Below, one piece after another: positions 1 through 9,278 of a stretch of 34,853 nucleotides of DNA. Under the pieces are notes generated by a model that saw only the letters and a list, made by a program, of their open reading frames with translations, had not been told where the DNA came from and made no database searches. Position 1 is the first letter of the stretch. Each line of letters begins with the position of its first letter. The stretch is from Rhizopus sp. PT2906 (Eukaryota; Mucoromycota; Mucoromycetes; Mucorales; Rhizopodaceae), in contig JAMYHX010000459.1 in NCBI GenBank assembly GCA_025529335.1, positions 1-34,853 of the forward strand, in the 5' to 3' direction. A program made the position numbers and the translations under genes.

Positions 1-99
1 TGCCAGCTTATGTGAGAAGACTGTAAAAAAACATGCCAGCTTATACGAGAAGACTGTAAAAAAACATGCCAGCTTATACGAGAAGACTGTAAAAAAACA
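1..99. repeat. 33-bp tandem repeat, three copies
   Basis: Three head-to-tail copies of a 33-bp unit occupy 1-33, 34-66 and 67-99. Each starts TGCCAGCTTA, carries GAGAAGACTG and ends in an A run plus CA. Copies 2 and 3 are identical. Copy 1 differs at two adjacent positions (TGTG for TACG). A fourth copy starts with TGC at 100 and immediately diverges. The array begins at base 1, so its true left edge lies outside the window. Confidence 0.95.
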
Positions 100-419
100 T
101 GCTGAGAGTCAAAAAAAAAAAAAAAAAATTGGAGTATAACCATCGATTTTTACAACTTAGAAAGTAAAGTCGAGTTTATCTTTATATTATTTCTTCTTGT
201 TAAATTCTGACTCTATAGTATATAAATATAATTTTTACTAAATAGAGCCTCTGTAAATCACTGTCTAATATAACAAATGCATTACATTAATGAGTATTTA
301 AGATATTATATCATATGGGTGCAACCTAATAGCAAGAAATACCCAAATACGACATCAAGTATATTTTATAAATGCATTTTCGATAAGAAAGGAGATATGC
401 CTTTTATTCATAACTGTTT
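100..419. other. AT-rich spacer, no gene seen
   Basis: The stretch holds a run of 18 A near 111 and AT-rich sequence downstream (3' side) of the minus-strand gene that ends at 420. I see no convincing ORF or RNA gene. It probably contains the 3' UTR and terminator of that gene. Confidence 0.6.
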
Positions 420-2273
420 TCAATGATTATAATGAGAAGAGATGGATTTTCTTTTGCGTGATGTTTTGGAATTAATTGCTTGCAATAACATGTGATCAGT
501 TAGAGTTGGTGGATGATCGTCGTAATGATGAGTACCGCAATTAAGAACATGCTCAAAGCTTGATATAATTTTTGCAATTTTGCTCGATTGAGCAATAAAT
601 AGGGGAATATCAGCAAGCTTTAAGGCCAATTGAATATGTTCGACTTCACTCATAGTATATATATTAGCCTTGGCACGATGCAAAACGTAAAAAGTTGCGT
701 GATTACCTGTATTCCAAAAGAATTATTAAAAATACAATCAACTCTTTGGACATAACAAAGACTTACCGACAACAGTAAAGGCAACCGTGGCGATAGCTTT
801 ATACTTGTCTGAGGCGGCTTTCGCTAAACGTGCGACGCGAATGAGATCCAATCCAGTGAGCCGATGATTTAGTGCTTGATACTGAGATTTGATTTCACCG
901 CAGCCTAATCTTTGATCTAGTGCGGCACCGTACACAACATTAATCGACGCATCCGGTCGTAACATAATAACCTTGTCATTATCACTAATAGATGTCCTAT
1001 TATGTGGAATTAAGTTAGAGATTAATAGCTGAGTCTGGTTACATTTTATCAATTTCAGGTACGCCTCATTACCATCGAAAAAGAATATGCTTATCGATGT
1101 TTTCAAACAAAGGTACAAGAGCGGCTTGAAGATACCGGGTGATTAGCTCTGTTTCTTGTGGTCCATCTTCAATGACAAAACGGGGAAGAGCCTCTACCCT
1201 ACAAAAGTGTTAGACTCATATACATTATTACTTTTTTAAAACATACATGTTTCTTACGGCTAATAAAATCCTGTTCGTTGTATTAAATGTTGCATCTTCT
1301 TCAATCAATGCTGCGATTTTGCATGATGCAACGAGACGCAAGGATTGATCAGAATCGTTAACGATATTCTAAAGAGGTTAAGCAGTTAATTTTTACATTA
1401 TCTGTCTGTTTTTAAAATGTGCAAGAGCTTACGTTTGATACATTGTCAATCAGATTATGGACAATTCCTTCAAGCTTTTCTTTTGTTGCACTAGGAAACA
1501 TCTGGCTGGTGATACCGTTGCTGTTTAGAATATGTATCAGCAAATTTTCACATTGGTTGAATGTGATGTGTTCGTGTATATCCGTATGTGTTCGGCCTGG
1601 TTTCAAGAGAAGAATGGATGAAAGGGCCAAAAGATGTTGAACGTTTTCTTCCAACGTCAAATGCTTGTTTTCGTTGAGTCTTCTCTTGACTTGGAGTTGA
1701 AAATCGTGAAAGCGACAGGACACATCTATGTTCTCGAAAATCAAACGTTCATGTTCAGTAGGCACAGCGAAGTCCAATTCGAAAACGCTATTATCTGTTG
1801 AGCACACGTCTACATTGAGAGGCAAGACATCAGCTGATGAGTTGCTTGTATTGGCCGGAAAATGATTGTCAATGGGAGCTGGCGATTTGAGTACATCTTG
1901 TACAAATGGTAATTTCGTTGCAACAGACACAGGTGTGTCATGAACAGCTAGATCTTTTGGAATCTCGACCGTGGAATCGAAGATGAAATCACAAGATAAC
2001 TGATGTTTTTTCAAATGAATCTTCAACGTTGCACCATTCTTCAAATATTTCTGACAAGCAGGACAAGGAAACCCACCTTCTTTGCGATCAAGAATATTTT
2101 CACCTGTGTAAGTTATTGGCAATAGTGTTTGTTAGATACAAATAGATCTTCTTGTTTTGGGAAAATCACTTACCAATTTTAACGTGTAAAACATGACATT
2201 CAATAGTATGTATGTTACGTCTGCTTTTGGTTGTAAAAGTATCAGAACAATGGGAACATTTTACATTTGACAT
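420..2273 (-). CDS. Two-C2H2-finger protein with PD-(D/E)XK-like nuclease motif
   Basis: Six exons on the minus strand: 2273-2174, 2103-1433, 1368-1258, 1191-1073, 996-767, 706-420. They join in frame to 505 residues. The N-terminus has a C2H2-like finger (C6, C9, H22, H27) and a classic finger (C47, C50, H63, H67). The middle is acidic and unstructured. Near residues 342-370, KVIMLRPDASI is followed 19 residues after D349 by GEIK (E368, K370), the D...ExK spacing of PD-(D/E)XK nuclease folds, and then an alpha-helical stretch (DLIRVARLAKAASDKY). All introns are 60-76 nt if the exon 4 acceptor is right; that AG (GTAGAG, 1192) is weak, and the stronger TAG seven bases upstream breaks the frame. 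Nuclease assignment is inference from the motif. I recall similar proteins being numerous in Mucorales, which would make it a multicopy, perhaps element-derived, family. The zinc fingers suggest nucleic acid binding. Confidence 0.7.
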
Positions 2274-2652
2274 TATGGCCAAGTATAAAAAAAATTAAAG
2301 CAAAAGAACAAAATTCGGCTAAAGCTTATAAGCAATAAAAAGTTGGTCTTTTCTACTCTTTATTTGTAACACGAACTTTCTACTTTGCATGGTGAGGCTA
2401 CCATCTCAGTCAGTATCTGATGCATGAAAGAGCCAAGTCTACTGTGTAAAACAAAAACGTTGCAAAAACGGTCCCACCAAAATTAAAAAGATTTTTATTT
2501 TAAAAACTATTCAAAAACCCCGGTTGGAGCAAAATAGTTTTTATTTCGAGGTTTTTAAAACAAAAACCCTAATTTAAAAACGTCGGTTGGAGATGCTCTT
2601 AACCAAAATGACAAAGAAAATTGAGCTTATGAAATTCAAAATTCTGTTATAT

Positions 2653-2713
2653 ATTTTTTGTCATTCGGCCAATTATTTTTGCGAAAACGCTAATTTCCAT
2701 AGGTTTGGCTGTA
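2653..2713. repeat. 61-bp direct repeat, copy A
   Basis: This copy contains TTCGGCCAATTATTTTT, then GAAAACGC, then AATTTCCATA and ends in CTGTA. It matches copy B at 2833-2893 at an offset of exactly 180 bp with no gaps and a few substitutions. Read on the minus strand, the unit begins TACAG, which resembles a DNA-transposon end. Element identity is inference. Confidence 0.8.
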
Positions 2714-2832
2714 TGTTATATTTTCATAAAAGGAAAAAAAAAACCGTCAAAAACATCTGCTAATTTTAGTTACCAACTTGTGCCAAAAATAATTTAACCC
2801 TGTGGCATTTATTTTTTAAAATCCAATCAATT

Positions 2833-2893
2833 TTTTTTTGACTTTCGGCCAATTATTTTTTAGAAAACGCCAATTTCCATAAGCCTGACTGTA
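2833..2893. repeat. 61-bp direct repeat, copy B
   Basis: Second copy of the unit at 2653-2713, in the same orientation and without gaps. The minus strand reads CAGTCAGGCTTATGGAAATT inward from 2895, a plausible solo terminal repeat of a Tc1/mariner-like element. A partner in inverted orientation is not visible nearby. Confidence 0.8.
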
Positions 2894-2989
2894 CAGTGAT
2901 TTCAACAAGCAATGTCGTACAAATGCATTGCAAAGAGAAAGATTTTATGCGACAAAGCTTTGTAAACGATGCAAAAATATGCCGTCGTA

Positions 2990-3391
2990 TCACGGAATCA
3001 AGCAGTTCGATGGGGAAGAATGTATGATCTTGATTACATCGTCTTTGGAGTGTTCAATAATTTCCTTGTCATTATACCTGCTTGATCCTTCCATTACCAG
3101 CCGATCGCGATTGTTATGGTCAGAGCCCATGCTATCATGGTATTTATTCGCAGCGTTACGCTTCCATGTACAAGGATCAAGAGTAAACTTCATGTGTTCT
3201 TCAGTTGGAATTTCACACCATTGAAAGCCCAAGGGTTGACTATGATCACCAAGCTCTTGAAATATGGGAATAACTCGATCTATCCAAAATGTACGTTCGT
3301 ACTTTGGTTGATAATGAGGGTTACGCTGGTATTTGTTGTAAAAGCCCGTGAGCATGCATGAATGATTTTGACAAGGAAACACTACATGCAC
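2990..3391 (-). pseudogene. Decayed fragment related to the zinc-finger/nuclease-like family
   Basis: An open stretch of 133 codons with protein-like composition but no complete gene around it. Its N-terminal part reads ERTFWIDRVIPIFQELGD, then LGFQWCEI, then FTLDP, then LVMEGSS. This pattern parallels the gene at 420-2273 (ITRYLQAALVPLFENID, ILFRWTSI, MLRPD, GEIKS) in the same order and similar spacing, so I infer a shared domain. In this copy the lysine of the ExK motif is replaced (EGS). I recall related proteins as common hypothetical proteins of Mucorales. The frame ends at a stop after CLIP, and the following minus-strand sequence holds further stops. A stop lies just upstream of the first Met. 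I call it a remnant or an undetected partial exon. Confidence 0.5.
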
Positions 3392-3417
3392 CAGAAGTTA
3401 GACTAATACTACGTGCG
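3381..3417. repeat. 37-bp inverted repeat, left arm
   Basis: Its reverse complement matches 3671-3707 at 33 of 37 positions with no gap. It contains GCACCAGAAGT. It overlaps the start of the decayed ORF at 2990-3391, so part of that remnant's upstream region has been copied in opposite orientation. Confidence 0.75.
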
Positions 3418-3670
3418 AAACTTTTCAATTCGCAGTGTCTAACTAAACATTATTTTTATAAAGTTGTTATCTTGGTTTGTTTCTTGTCAAGAAGAAGAGA
3501 TAAAAAAAGAAATGTTGTTATTCTAATTTTATGTTGCCAGTTTGATCAACGAAGATAATTCACGTATAATTATGATGAATTCACATTTTGTATCAGAGAC
3601 AACCTTAAGTTAGGCAGAGACTTTGGTAGTGTGAAGCTGTATAGTGTTTCTACATGTATACGAGAACGAG

Positions 3671-3707
3671 CGCCCGTAGTATTAGCCTATTTTCTGGTGC
3701 ATGTAGT
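3671..3707. repeat. 37-bp inverted repeat, right arm
   Basis: Right partner of 3381-3417, reading CCGTAGTATTAG then TTCTGGTGCATGTAGT. The 253 bp between the arms contain no convincing gene. The pair may bound a small non-autonomous element or result from a local inverted duplication. Confidence 0.75.
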
Positions 3708-3789
3708 TTTGGCCGAAAAAAAAAAAAAACTGTGAGTAAAAAAAAGTGATTTTGATTGACTGCAACATTGCTTATTGGAATCACTGTAT

Positions 3790-4460
3790 ACACGAAGAAA
3801 AAAAAGAGTATTTTACTATAAACATTGACATCTTTATTTCAAAAGAAAGAAAAGCAGAGAGAATCTTGTGATAAAAAGTCCTGTAAAAGAAAAGCAAAAT
3901 AGAAAGCACAAAAAAAAAGCAAAGAGTTAGGCAAAACGTTCTTGTAAAAAAGATAAAAAGGTGTTTGTTTGTCAAGAAGGGCTCATAGATCTTGGTGATA
4001 TTTATTGACTTCATGCTTTTACTTCAGAAGTAGCAAATATGTCTATAATCCTCGCCCGTCTTTGCCAGCCAAACACTCGATTGTCGTCATCGTCAGTACT
4101 TTACCTTCTTACTGATTCTTTTTACGAGTTTACAAAGGTAACAAAAAAAAAAAAAAAAAAAGAAGGCGAGGAGAAACTTTTGCCTCTTTATAAGATGAAA
4201 AAAATTCGTTCCCCTATCTCCCCCCATAAAAAGTGGCGACAAGCAGTCATTCGCGCGTGACAGCGTTTCTTTTTCTAGTCTTTTCCGTCTCTTTATCAGA
4301 GTGAGCTTGAAGGTGTAAAAGCAAGGGAGAATAGACGCTTATTGAAGAAAGTACCTACGTTTATATACATATTATATATATGCACAACTGTAGCAAAGTC
4401 AACAAAGCAGACGCGATTGCCTGGTAAAGTATTCTGACTCAGTGGTGGCTTGTTTTTTCT
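3790..4460 (+). repeat. 671-bp inverted repeat, left arm
   Basis: The arm is the reverse complement of 4814-5484 with one visible substitution (G at 3827 against T at 5447) and no indel; even the 19-base A/T homopolymers have equal length. The symmetry axis is at 4637. It starts ACACGAAG and is preceded by GTAT (3786-3789), which recurs directly after the right arm (5485-5488). Two ORFs of 73 and 77 codons occur in mirrored copies but look non-coding (homopolymer-derived, no domain). The arm contains a TATA-like stretch and CCCCT motifs, so it may derive from a promoter region. Confidence 0.95.
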
Positions 4461-4813
4461 TTGCTTTTTTTTTGAAAGAGAAGTTTGGTGCCTTTCAATG
4501 ACAGAAAGGTTATCAAGATATCTTGTGAATATACAGTGGGTGTATTCTGTAATTATTTATTGTAAACAATTACTTTAATGGAGAAAGGATCCTTGTTATC
4601 TGTAAATGTAAGCATTGGCTATTAAGCTGTTAAGGAAAGACACTTTTCATAAAAAAGCCGCATTATATAAATGTTTTATAATACAATTTATAAATAAATA
4701 CAGTATGTCAATAAGAACCAGTGTATATCCTTTTTCGTTATGTAAAACGACAAAGGCTTTGAAAGTTTAATAAGCAAAGACTTCACTGCCAGCAAGGATA
4801 CTTTGAGAGTTAC
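4461..4813. other. Spacer (loop) of the large inverted repeat
   Basis: These 353 bp separate the arms and are not self-complementary at large scale. AT-rich; I see no gene, tRNA or recognisable element. If the locus is transcribed through, this would be the loop of a very long hairpin RNA. Confidence 0.8.
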
Positions 4814-5484
4814 AGAAAAAACAAGCCACCACTGAGTCAGAATACTTTACCAGGCAATCGCGTCTGCTTTGTTGACTTTGCTACAGTTGTGCATATATAT
4901 AATATGTATATAAACGTAGGTACTTTCTTCAATAAGCGTCTATTCTCCCTTGCTTTTACACCTTCAAGCTCACTCTGATAAAGAGACGGAAAAGACTAGA
5001 AAAAGAAACGCTGTCACGCGCGAATGACTGCTTGTCGCCACTTTTTATGGGGGGAGATAGGGGAACGAATTTTTTTCATCTTATAAAGAGGCAAAAGTTT
5101 CTCCTCGCCTTCTTTTTTTTTTTTTTTTTTTGTTACCTTTGTAAACTCGTAAAAAGAATCAGTAAGAAGGTAAAGTACTGACGATGACGACAATCGAGTG
5201 TTTGGCTGGCAAAGACGGGCGAGGATTATAGACATATTTGCTACTTCTGAAGTAAAAGCATGAAGTCAATAAATATCACCAAGATCTATGAGCCCTTCTT
5301 GACAAACAAACACCTTTTTATCTTTTTTACAAGAACGTTTTGCCTAACTCTTTGCTTTTTTTTTGTGCTTTCTATTTTGCTTTTCTTTTACAGGACTTTT
5401 TATCACAAGATTCTCTCTGCTTTTCTTTCTTTTGAAATAAAGATGTTAATGTTTATAGTAAAATACTCTTTTTTTTCTTCGTGT
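4814..5484 (-). repeat. 671-bp inverted repeat, right arm
   Basis: Mirror copy of 3790-4460. Read outward on the plus strand, it holds TATATATAATATG and TATATAAACG around 4895-4915, then a CT-rich stretch and a TATAAAGAGG box near 5083, reminiscent of duplicated 5' gene regions pointing away from the centre. It ends CTTCGTGT, followed immediately by GTAT. Near-identity of the arms implies recent origin or active homogenisation (inference). Confidence 0.95.
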
Positions 5485-6345
5485 GTATTTGTTTTACGGA
5501 TACTCGAAATGGCATATTCTAAACGCGTGAGGTATTAACCGCGTAATTCTGCTGTCCGAGGAAAGCTGAATATCTTCATTTTATTTTATTTTATTTTTTT
5601 AAAAAAAGCTAACACAAACGTAGTACCTTAAGGAAGAGGGAGAGGAACTATATATTTTTTTGTGTAAAACGTAGGAGAGTAGCTATTTATTACAACGCGT
5701 TTATAAACGATTTTCTGAATAAGACTCGTTTATTAAATGTTAAAAGCAACTGGTGTATCTCGATATGATTAAATATTCAACTCATCACGATAATCAGTGC
5801 TTCGGTACGCTTGTTTCGAGTTATTTAAATTTAGAGTAAGCCACGACGACTAACAGGAGCAAAGCACTCCATATCTTATTTTGTTTCTGTTGTATGACAG
5901 ATTTCTTATGACAAGAAATGAAGTACCGGTAACAGCTTAATTTAGGCTGTGTCACAGTGTGTTCGATCAGTTTATAAATATACGCCATTTTTATTGACAT
6001 TTACCAATTCAATAAACACAAGTAGAGTTTTTTTATGAAAATTGTCGTAAATACCAAGTGGTCCTAACTATTAAATACTGATTTACCATTGATTTTTTTT
6101 ATAGCAAAACATTACATGATTAGTAAATAGTCCATTTCTTGTATTAATCTCGACAAGGCATGCATATACCCAGCAAGTGTTCGCCCTCAAAGGCTTGATA
6201 TGATTTGCTGCAGAAATCGTGCTCAATAAAATACTGTTTTCTGATATTCTTTATTTTTAACCAATAATTAAGACACCAGCATTTTTCATTATTGCATTTG
6301 TTACTGATGCTATGTTTATGTTATTCAAATCAAAGATCAAGACTA
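5485..6345. other. AT-rich intergenic DNA, no gene seen
   Basis: Contains an (ATTTT)n microsatellite near 5579-5596 and scattered AT-rich sequence. No ORF, tRNA or repeat of note was recognised on either strand. Confidence 0.5.
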
Positions 6346-6558
6346 GGAGCAAAAAGCTCACAAACAACAAGTTGCTTATCGCAACTATACCATATATCTT
6401 GAAAGTAGTATGCATGAATACTGTGTTTTACTGGACCTTTTCAAACATATAGACATTTATAATACTTTAGATAATAACACTAGGAAGCTTGTACGTCTAA
6501 TAGATGCTAATTTGATCATTCTTCAACAGCTGAAAGAACATTCTCTACAGACATATTG
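6346..6558 (+). other. Possible small coding remnant or exon
   Basis: One frame stays open for 70 codons to TGA at 6556-6558. It reads EQKAHKQQVAYRNYTIYL, then CVLLDLFKHIDIYNTLD, KLVRLIDANLIILQQLKEH, a strongly helical, heptad-like pattern unlike random AT-rich translation. It starts directly after an intron-acceptor-like ACTAG, so it could be a last exon. I could not find matching upstream exons, and a second frame is also open over part of the stretch. Function unknown; it may be a relic. Confidence 0.25.
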
Positions 6559-7403
6559 AGTGTACCTTAAGCTATCTCTCAGCAAGGTTCAAATTAAAAA
6601 GCTTGCTTTTATGGTTTTTTTAATAGTCATACAAGATACTTTTTTATAGTTTGTTTATTAGAAACATATTTTTATAGAAAATACTGTCACCATAATTACT
6701 ACAATGCTGTCACATATTTTCATTTAATGCTAGGCAACAATAAAAAAGGTAAAATATGTGTTTTATTATAATAATACACCAAAGCAGAGAAGGATAAGGT
6801 GTCTGATACAATTTAAATCAAAATAACAGCAAGAAGCAATGATATAGACTTACCTTGAAAAATATCATGGTTGCATTAAGAATCATTCTACTTTAGGAAA
6901 TAGATCAACGAAAGATTGAACAAGCATATTTTTTTAAAAAAAGCACACAAGCAATAATTTAAGCAAATGAAATTTATCCAATGAAATTAATAATTGAGCT
7001 TAAAATAATAAGCCATCTAATGCAAGATGTATCTCTTGCTGATCGAGTACATAAGCAATAGATAAATGTAAATTAATCAAGCTACAACTTGGCTTTAGGT
7101 TCAATAGTAACAGAATACATTATTTTCATTATTCTACGATAATAAAATGTATGATAAATCGAATAAAAGATAAAGAGGACAAAGTCACGAATGCGAGTGA
7201 GGCTAAATAGCCTATTATCTGATTGGTTGTCCTTTGCTTGAATTTTTTTTTTTCTCTTTTATTTGTTTCTAAAAACCTTTTTTCTATATTTTTAAAGGAT
7301 TCACCTTTACTATTATTACAACTATCAAACCCCCCTTCCCCTTTCTCCCATTTTTTCCTTGAAAGATTGATTGTGCGAGTCACTTTTCTTTACTATTAAT
7401 ATT
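6559..7403. other. Upstream region of the Rua1-like gene
   Basis: About 845 bp of AT-rich DNA. The last 150 bp before the ATG at 7404 are pyrimidine-rich (TTTTTTTTTCTC, CCCCCCTTCCCC), a common look of fungal core promoters. A minus-strand ATG-rich stretch followed by GTAAGT near 6850 was seen but could not be extended into a gene. Confidence 0.5.
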
Positions 7404-9278
7404 ATGGATATTCAAAACTACATTCCACCATCAGAGGACCATTCTGTTCATCATTATGCAGAAAACCAGTCCTCTTTACAGCCAAGCTCTAAAAGCACTG
7501 TCCCTACTATATTACCCACTTTAGTGGAGGAAGAAGATATAAGTAACTCTCAAGAAGATATTGACGAAATAGAAGACGAAGAAGACGAAGAAGAAGAAAC
7601 AATTGAAGATAATAATGAAAACACTCAACTCCCTTCTTCTTCTTCTTCAATAAGGCCCACTAGATTGAATCCTGCTTTACTATTTAATAGATATGATAAA
7701 CGTAAAAGTAGTCCTGCTATCCTCGGTTTGCCATTTGGTGCAAAACATGAAACTCAACTGAGCCTGCATCTATCACAGCAAAGAAACTCTATTGAAGCAG
7801 CCATGTTATTAGCAAACTTTAATAAGCTAATGGCATTTCCTAAATCAAGTGAAAATGAGCATAAAGGTTAGTATTATAAGCTTATTTTCAAGTGCGTCTC
7901 TGTCTGTATGCAGAAATTATGCGCATAAAAAAATTTTTAATACACCCAGTAACTAACATGAAAATTTTTATTTGTAGGCGGACATCAACAGTGGCAAGAT
8001 GACATGTCCATTCCCACCCAAAACAAGAATTCTTGGGGGGATGTGTCTCAGACTAAGAACCGTCGATACTCTTACGATATCAACATGAGCTGGCAAACTA
8101 TGCCTGAATCCTTTTTGGAAAGACCAGACCTGTTACTAAAGTCTGCGAATACTGCTAGTTCAACTGACCCAAAAATGAAACAAGACCCAAATATAGAACA
8201 TACGATGCCTACTAAGATCACTTGGAGCCATGAGGATGTGAGTAATCATTATCCCTATGACTTTTCTCAGCATCAACATCCACATCTACAACAGAGGCTG
8301 TATCACCCAGCTCAACCCTTAGTGCCACATGGCTATCGTTATCCACCACCTCCTTTACATCCTCATCAGCAGGATCAAGTGCCTATGCTGCATCCCCTTG
8401 CACGTCAACCTGATATGACACAAAAACGTGAGGAACCTCAAGCATATTACACTTATACTTTCCCACCCCAGCACCAAATGCAGCAACGCTACTATTATCC
8501 TGTAACTAACGGCAAATTGCCATTACCCCCTCATGGACCGATAGATCCTATGCAGCAACATCATCAGCAACAACAACAGCAGCAGCAACAGCAACAACAA
8601 CAACAACAGCAACAGCAACAGCAACAGCAACAACAACAACAACAGCAACAAGCTTATGGTCAACACATGCCTGTATTAATACCAAAAAAGAGAAAGAAGC
8701 AAAAGTCCAATTATTATGTGGATGATGAAGAAGAGATTGAAGCAAACGATGATGAATTTCCTGATATGTCTGCAAGGGATGTAGAAGCAGCTCGAACAGA
8801 TCCAGAGGCCAGACCTCGGAAGCAGAAATTGAGATTTATTGGTGATCAATATACACCTCAATGGGTGAGATACAATGGACAATCAAAAGAAGGTTTATGT
8901 GATACATGTAAACCTGGTAAATGGCTGCAACTTAAAAACAGTGCTTACTGGTAAAATCATACATGCATAAAAGAAACAGCTTCTTATGCTTCTTTAGGTA
9001 TCATAAACAGTTCTTTCATGGTATCTCATCTGTGTCAGGTAAAGAGTTTGTTCAACCTCTTGAGACACGTTGGATGGATCAAGATTTGGTTGAAGGCCTT
9101 TGCCATCAATGTCATCAATGGGTTGCTGTGAGTAATGTAAAGAGAAAGAATAGCGTACTTTGGTATAGACACGCACACAAGGTAGATAAAGAAACTAGTA
9201 TGAAAATGGTTTTATTAATCATTTTAAAAGTGTCATGTCTATCATAAACCTAAACCTACTGCACCAAAGAAACGGTAA
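7404..9278 (+). CDS. Rua1-like zinc-finger transcription regulator
   Basis: Four exons: 7404-7866, 7978-8950, 8998-9181, 9231-9278; 555 residues. The C-terminal part (about 418-550) matches the Rua1 C-terminal domain: EGLCDTCKPGKWLQLKNSAYW-YHKQFFHG, then EGLCHQCHQWV, then WYRHAHK-CH. The last intron (49 nt) has to be removed to restore HAHKCH, which supports the model. Rua1 of Ustilago maydis is the activator of the ustilagic acid glycolipid cluster; here only the domain is shared, so DNA binding and transcriptional control in the nucleus are inferred, targets unknown. The N-terminal half is low complexity: an acidic stretch (about 50-75), a His/Pro/Gln-rich part and a run of 29 Gln (351-379). 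KKRKKQK after the Gln run is a likely nuclear localisation signal. Start chosen at MDIQ, the first ATG of the frame. Confidence 0.88.
8565..8651 (+). repeat. CAG/CAA repeat coding for 29 glutamines
   Basis: Uninterrupted mix of CAG and CAA codons inside the Rua1-like gene. The antisense frames give artefactual long ORFs rich in Val and Ala. Length variation between strains is likely (inference). Confidence 0.95.

Larger units (their letters stand above)
2274..2989. other. Repeat-rich intergenic region
   Basis: Beyond the short promoter of the zinc-finger gene, this stretch is a patchwork of repeat debris. CGGTTGGAG occurs at 2521-2529 and 2584-2592, the second followed by ATGCTCTTA, a look typical of short non-autonomous elements. 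A 61-bp direct repeat follows (listed separately). No coding region is supported. Confidence 0.5.

Noticed and set aside
1..99. CRISPR-like array
   Set aside because: Units are contiguous with no unique spacers and the genome is eukaryotic.
3116..3558. Plus-strand ORFs of 66-98 codons opposite the decayed fragment
   Set aside because: They are antisense to the better frame, show no domain or splice context and have irregular composition.
3781..4260. Mirrored ORFs of 73 and 77-92 codons in the inverted repeat arms
   Set aside because: Phe/Lys-rich translations of homopolymers, identical only because the DNA is duplicated; no domain recognised.
8548..8882. Minus-strand ORFs under the Rua1-like gene
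   Set aside because: Antisense of the CAG/CAA tract and coding exon; Val/Ala repeats are an artefact.
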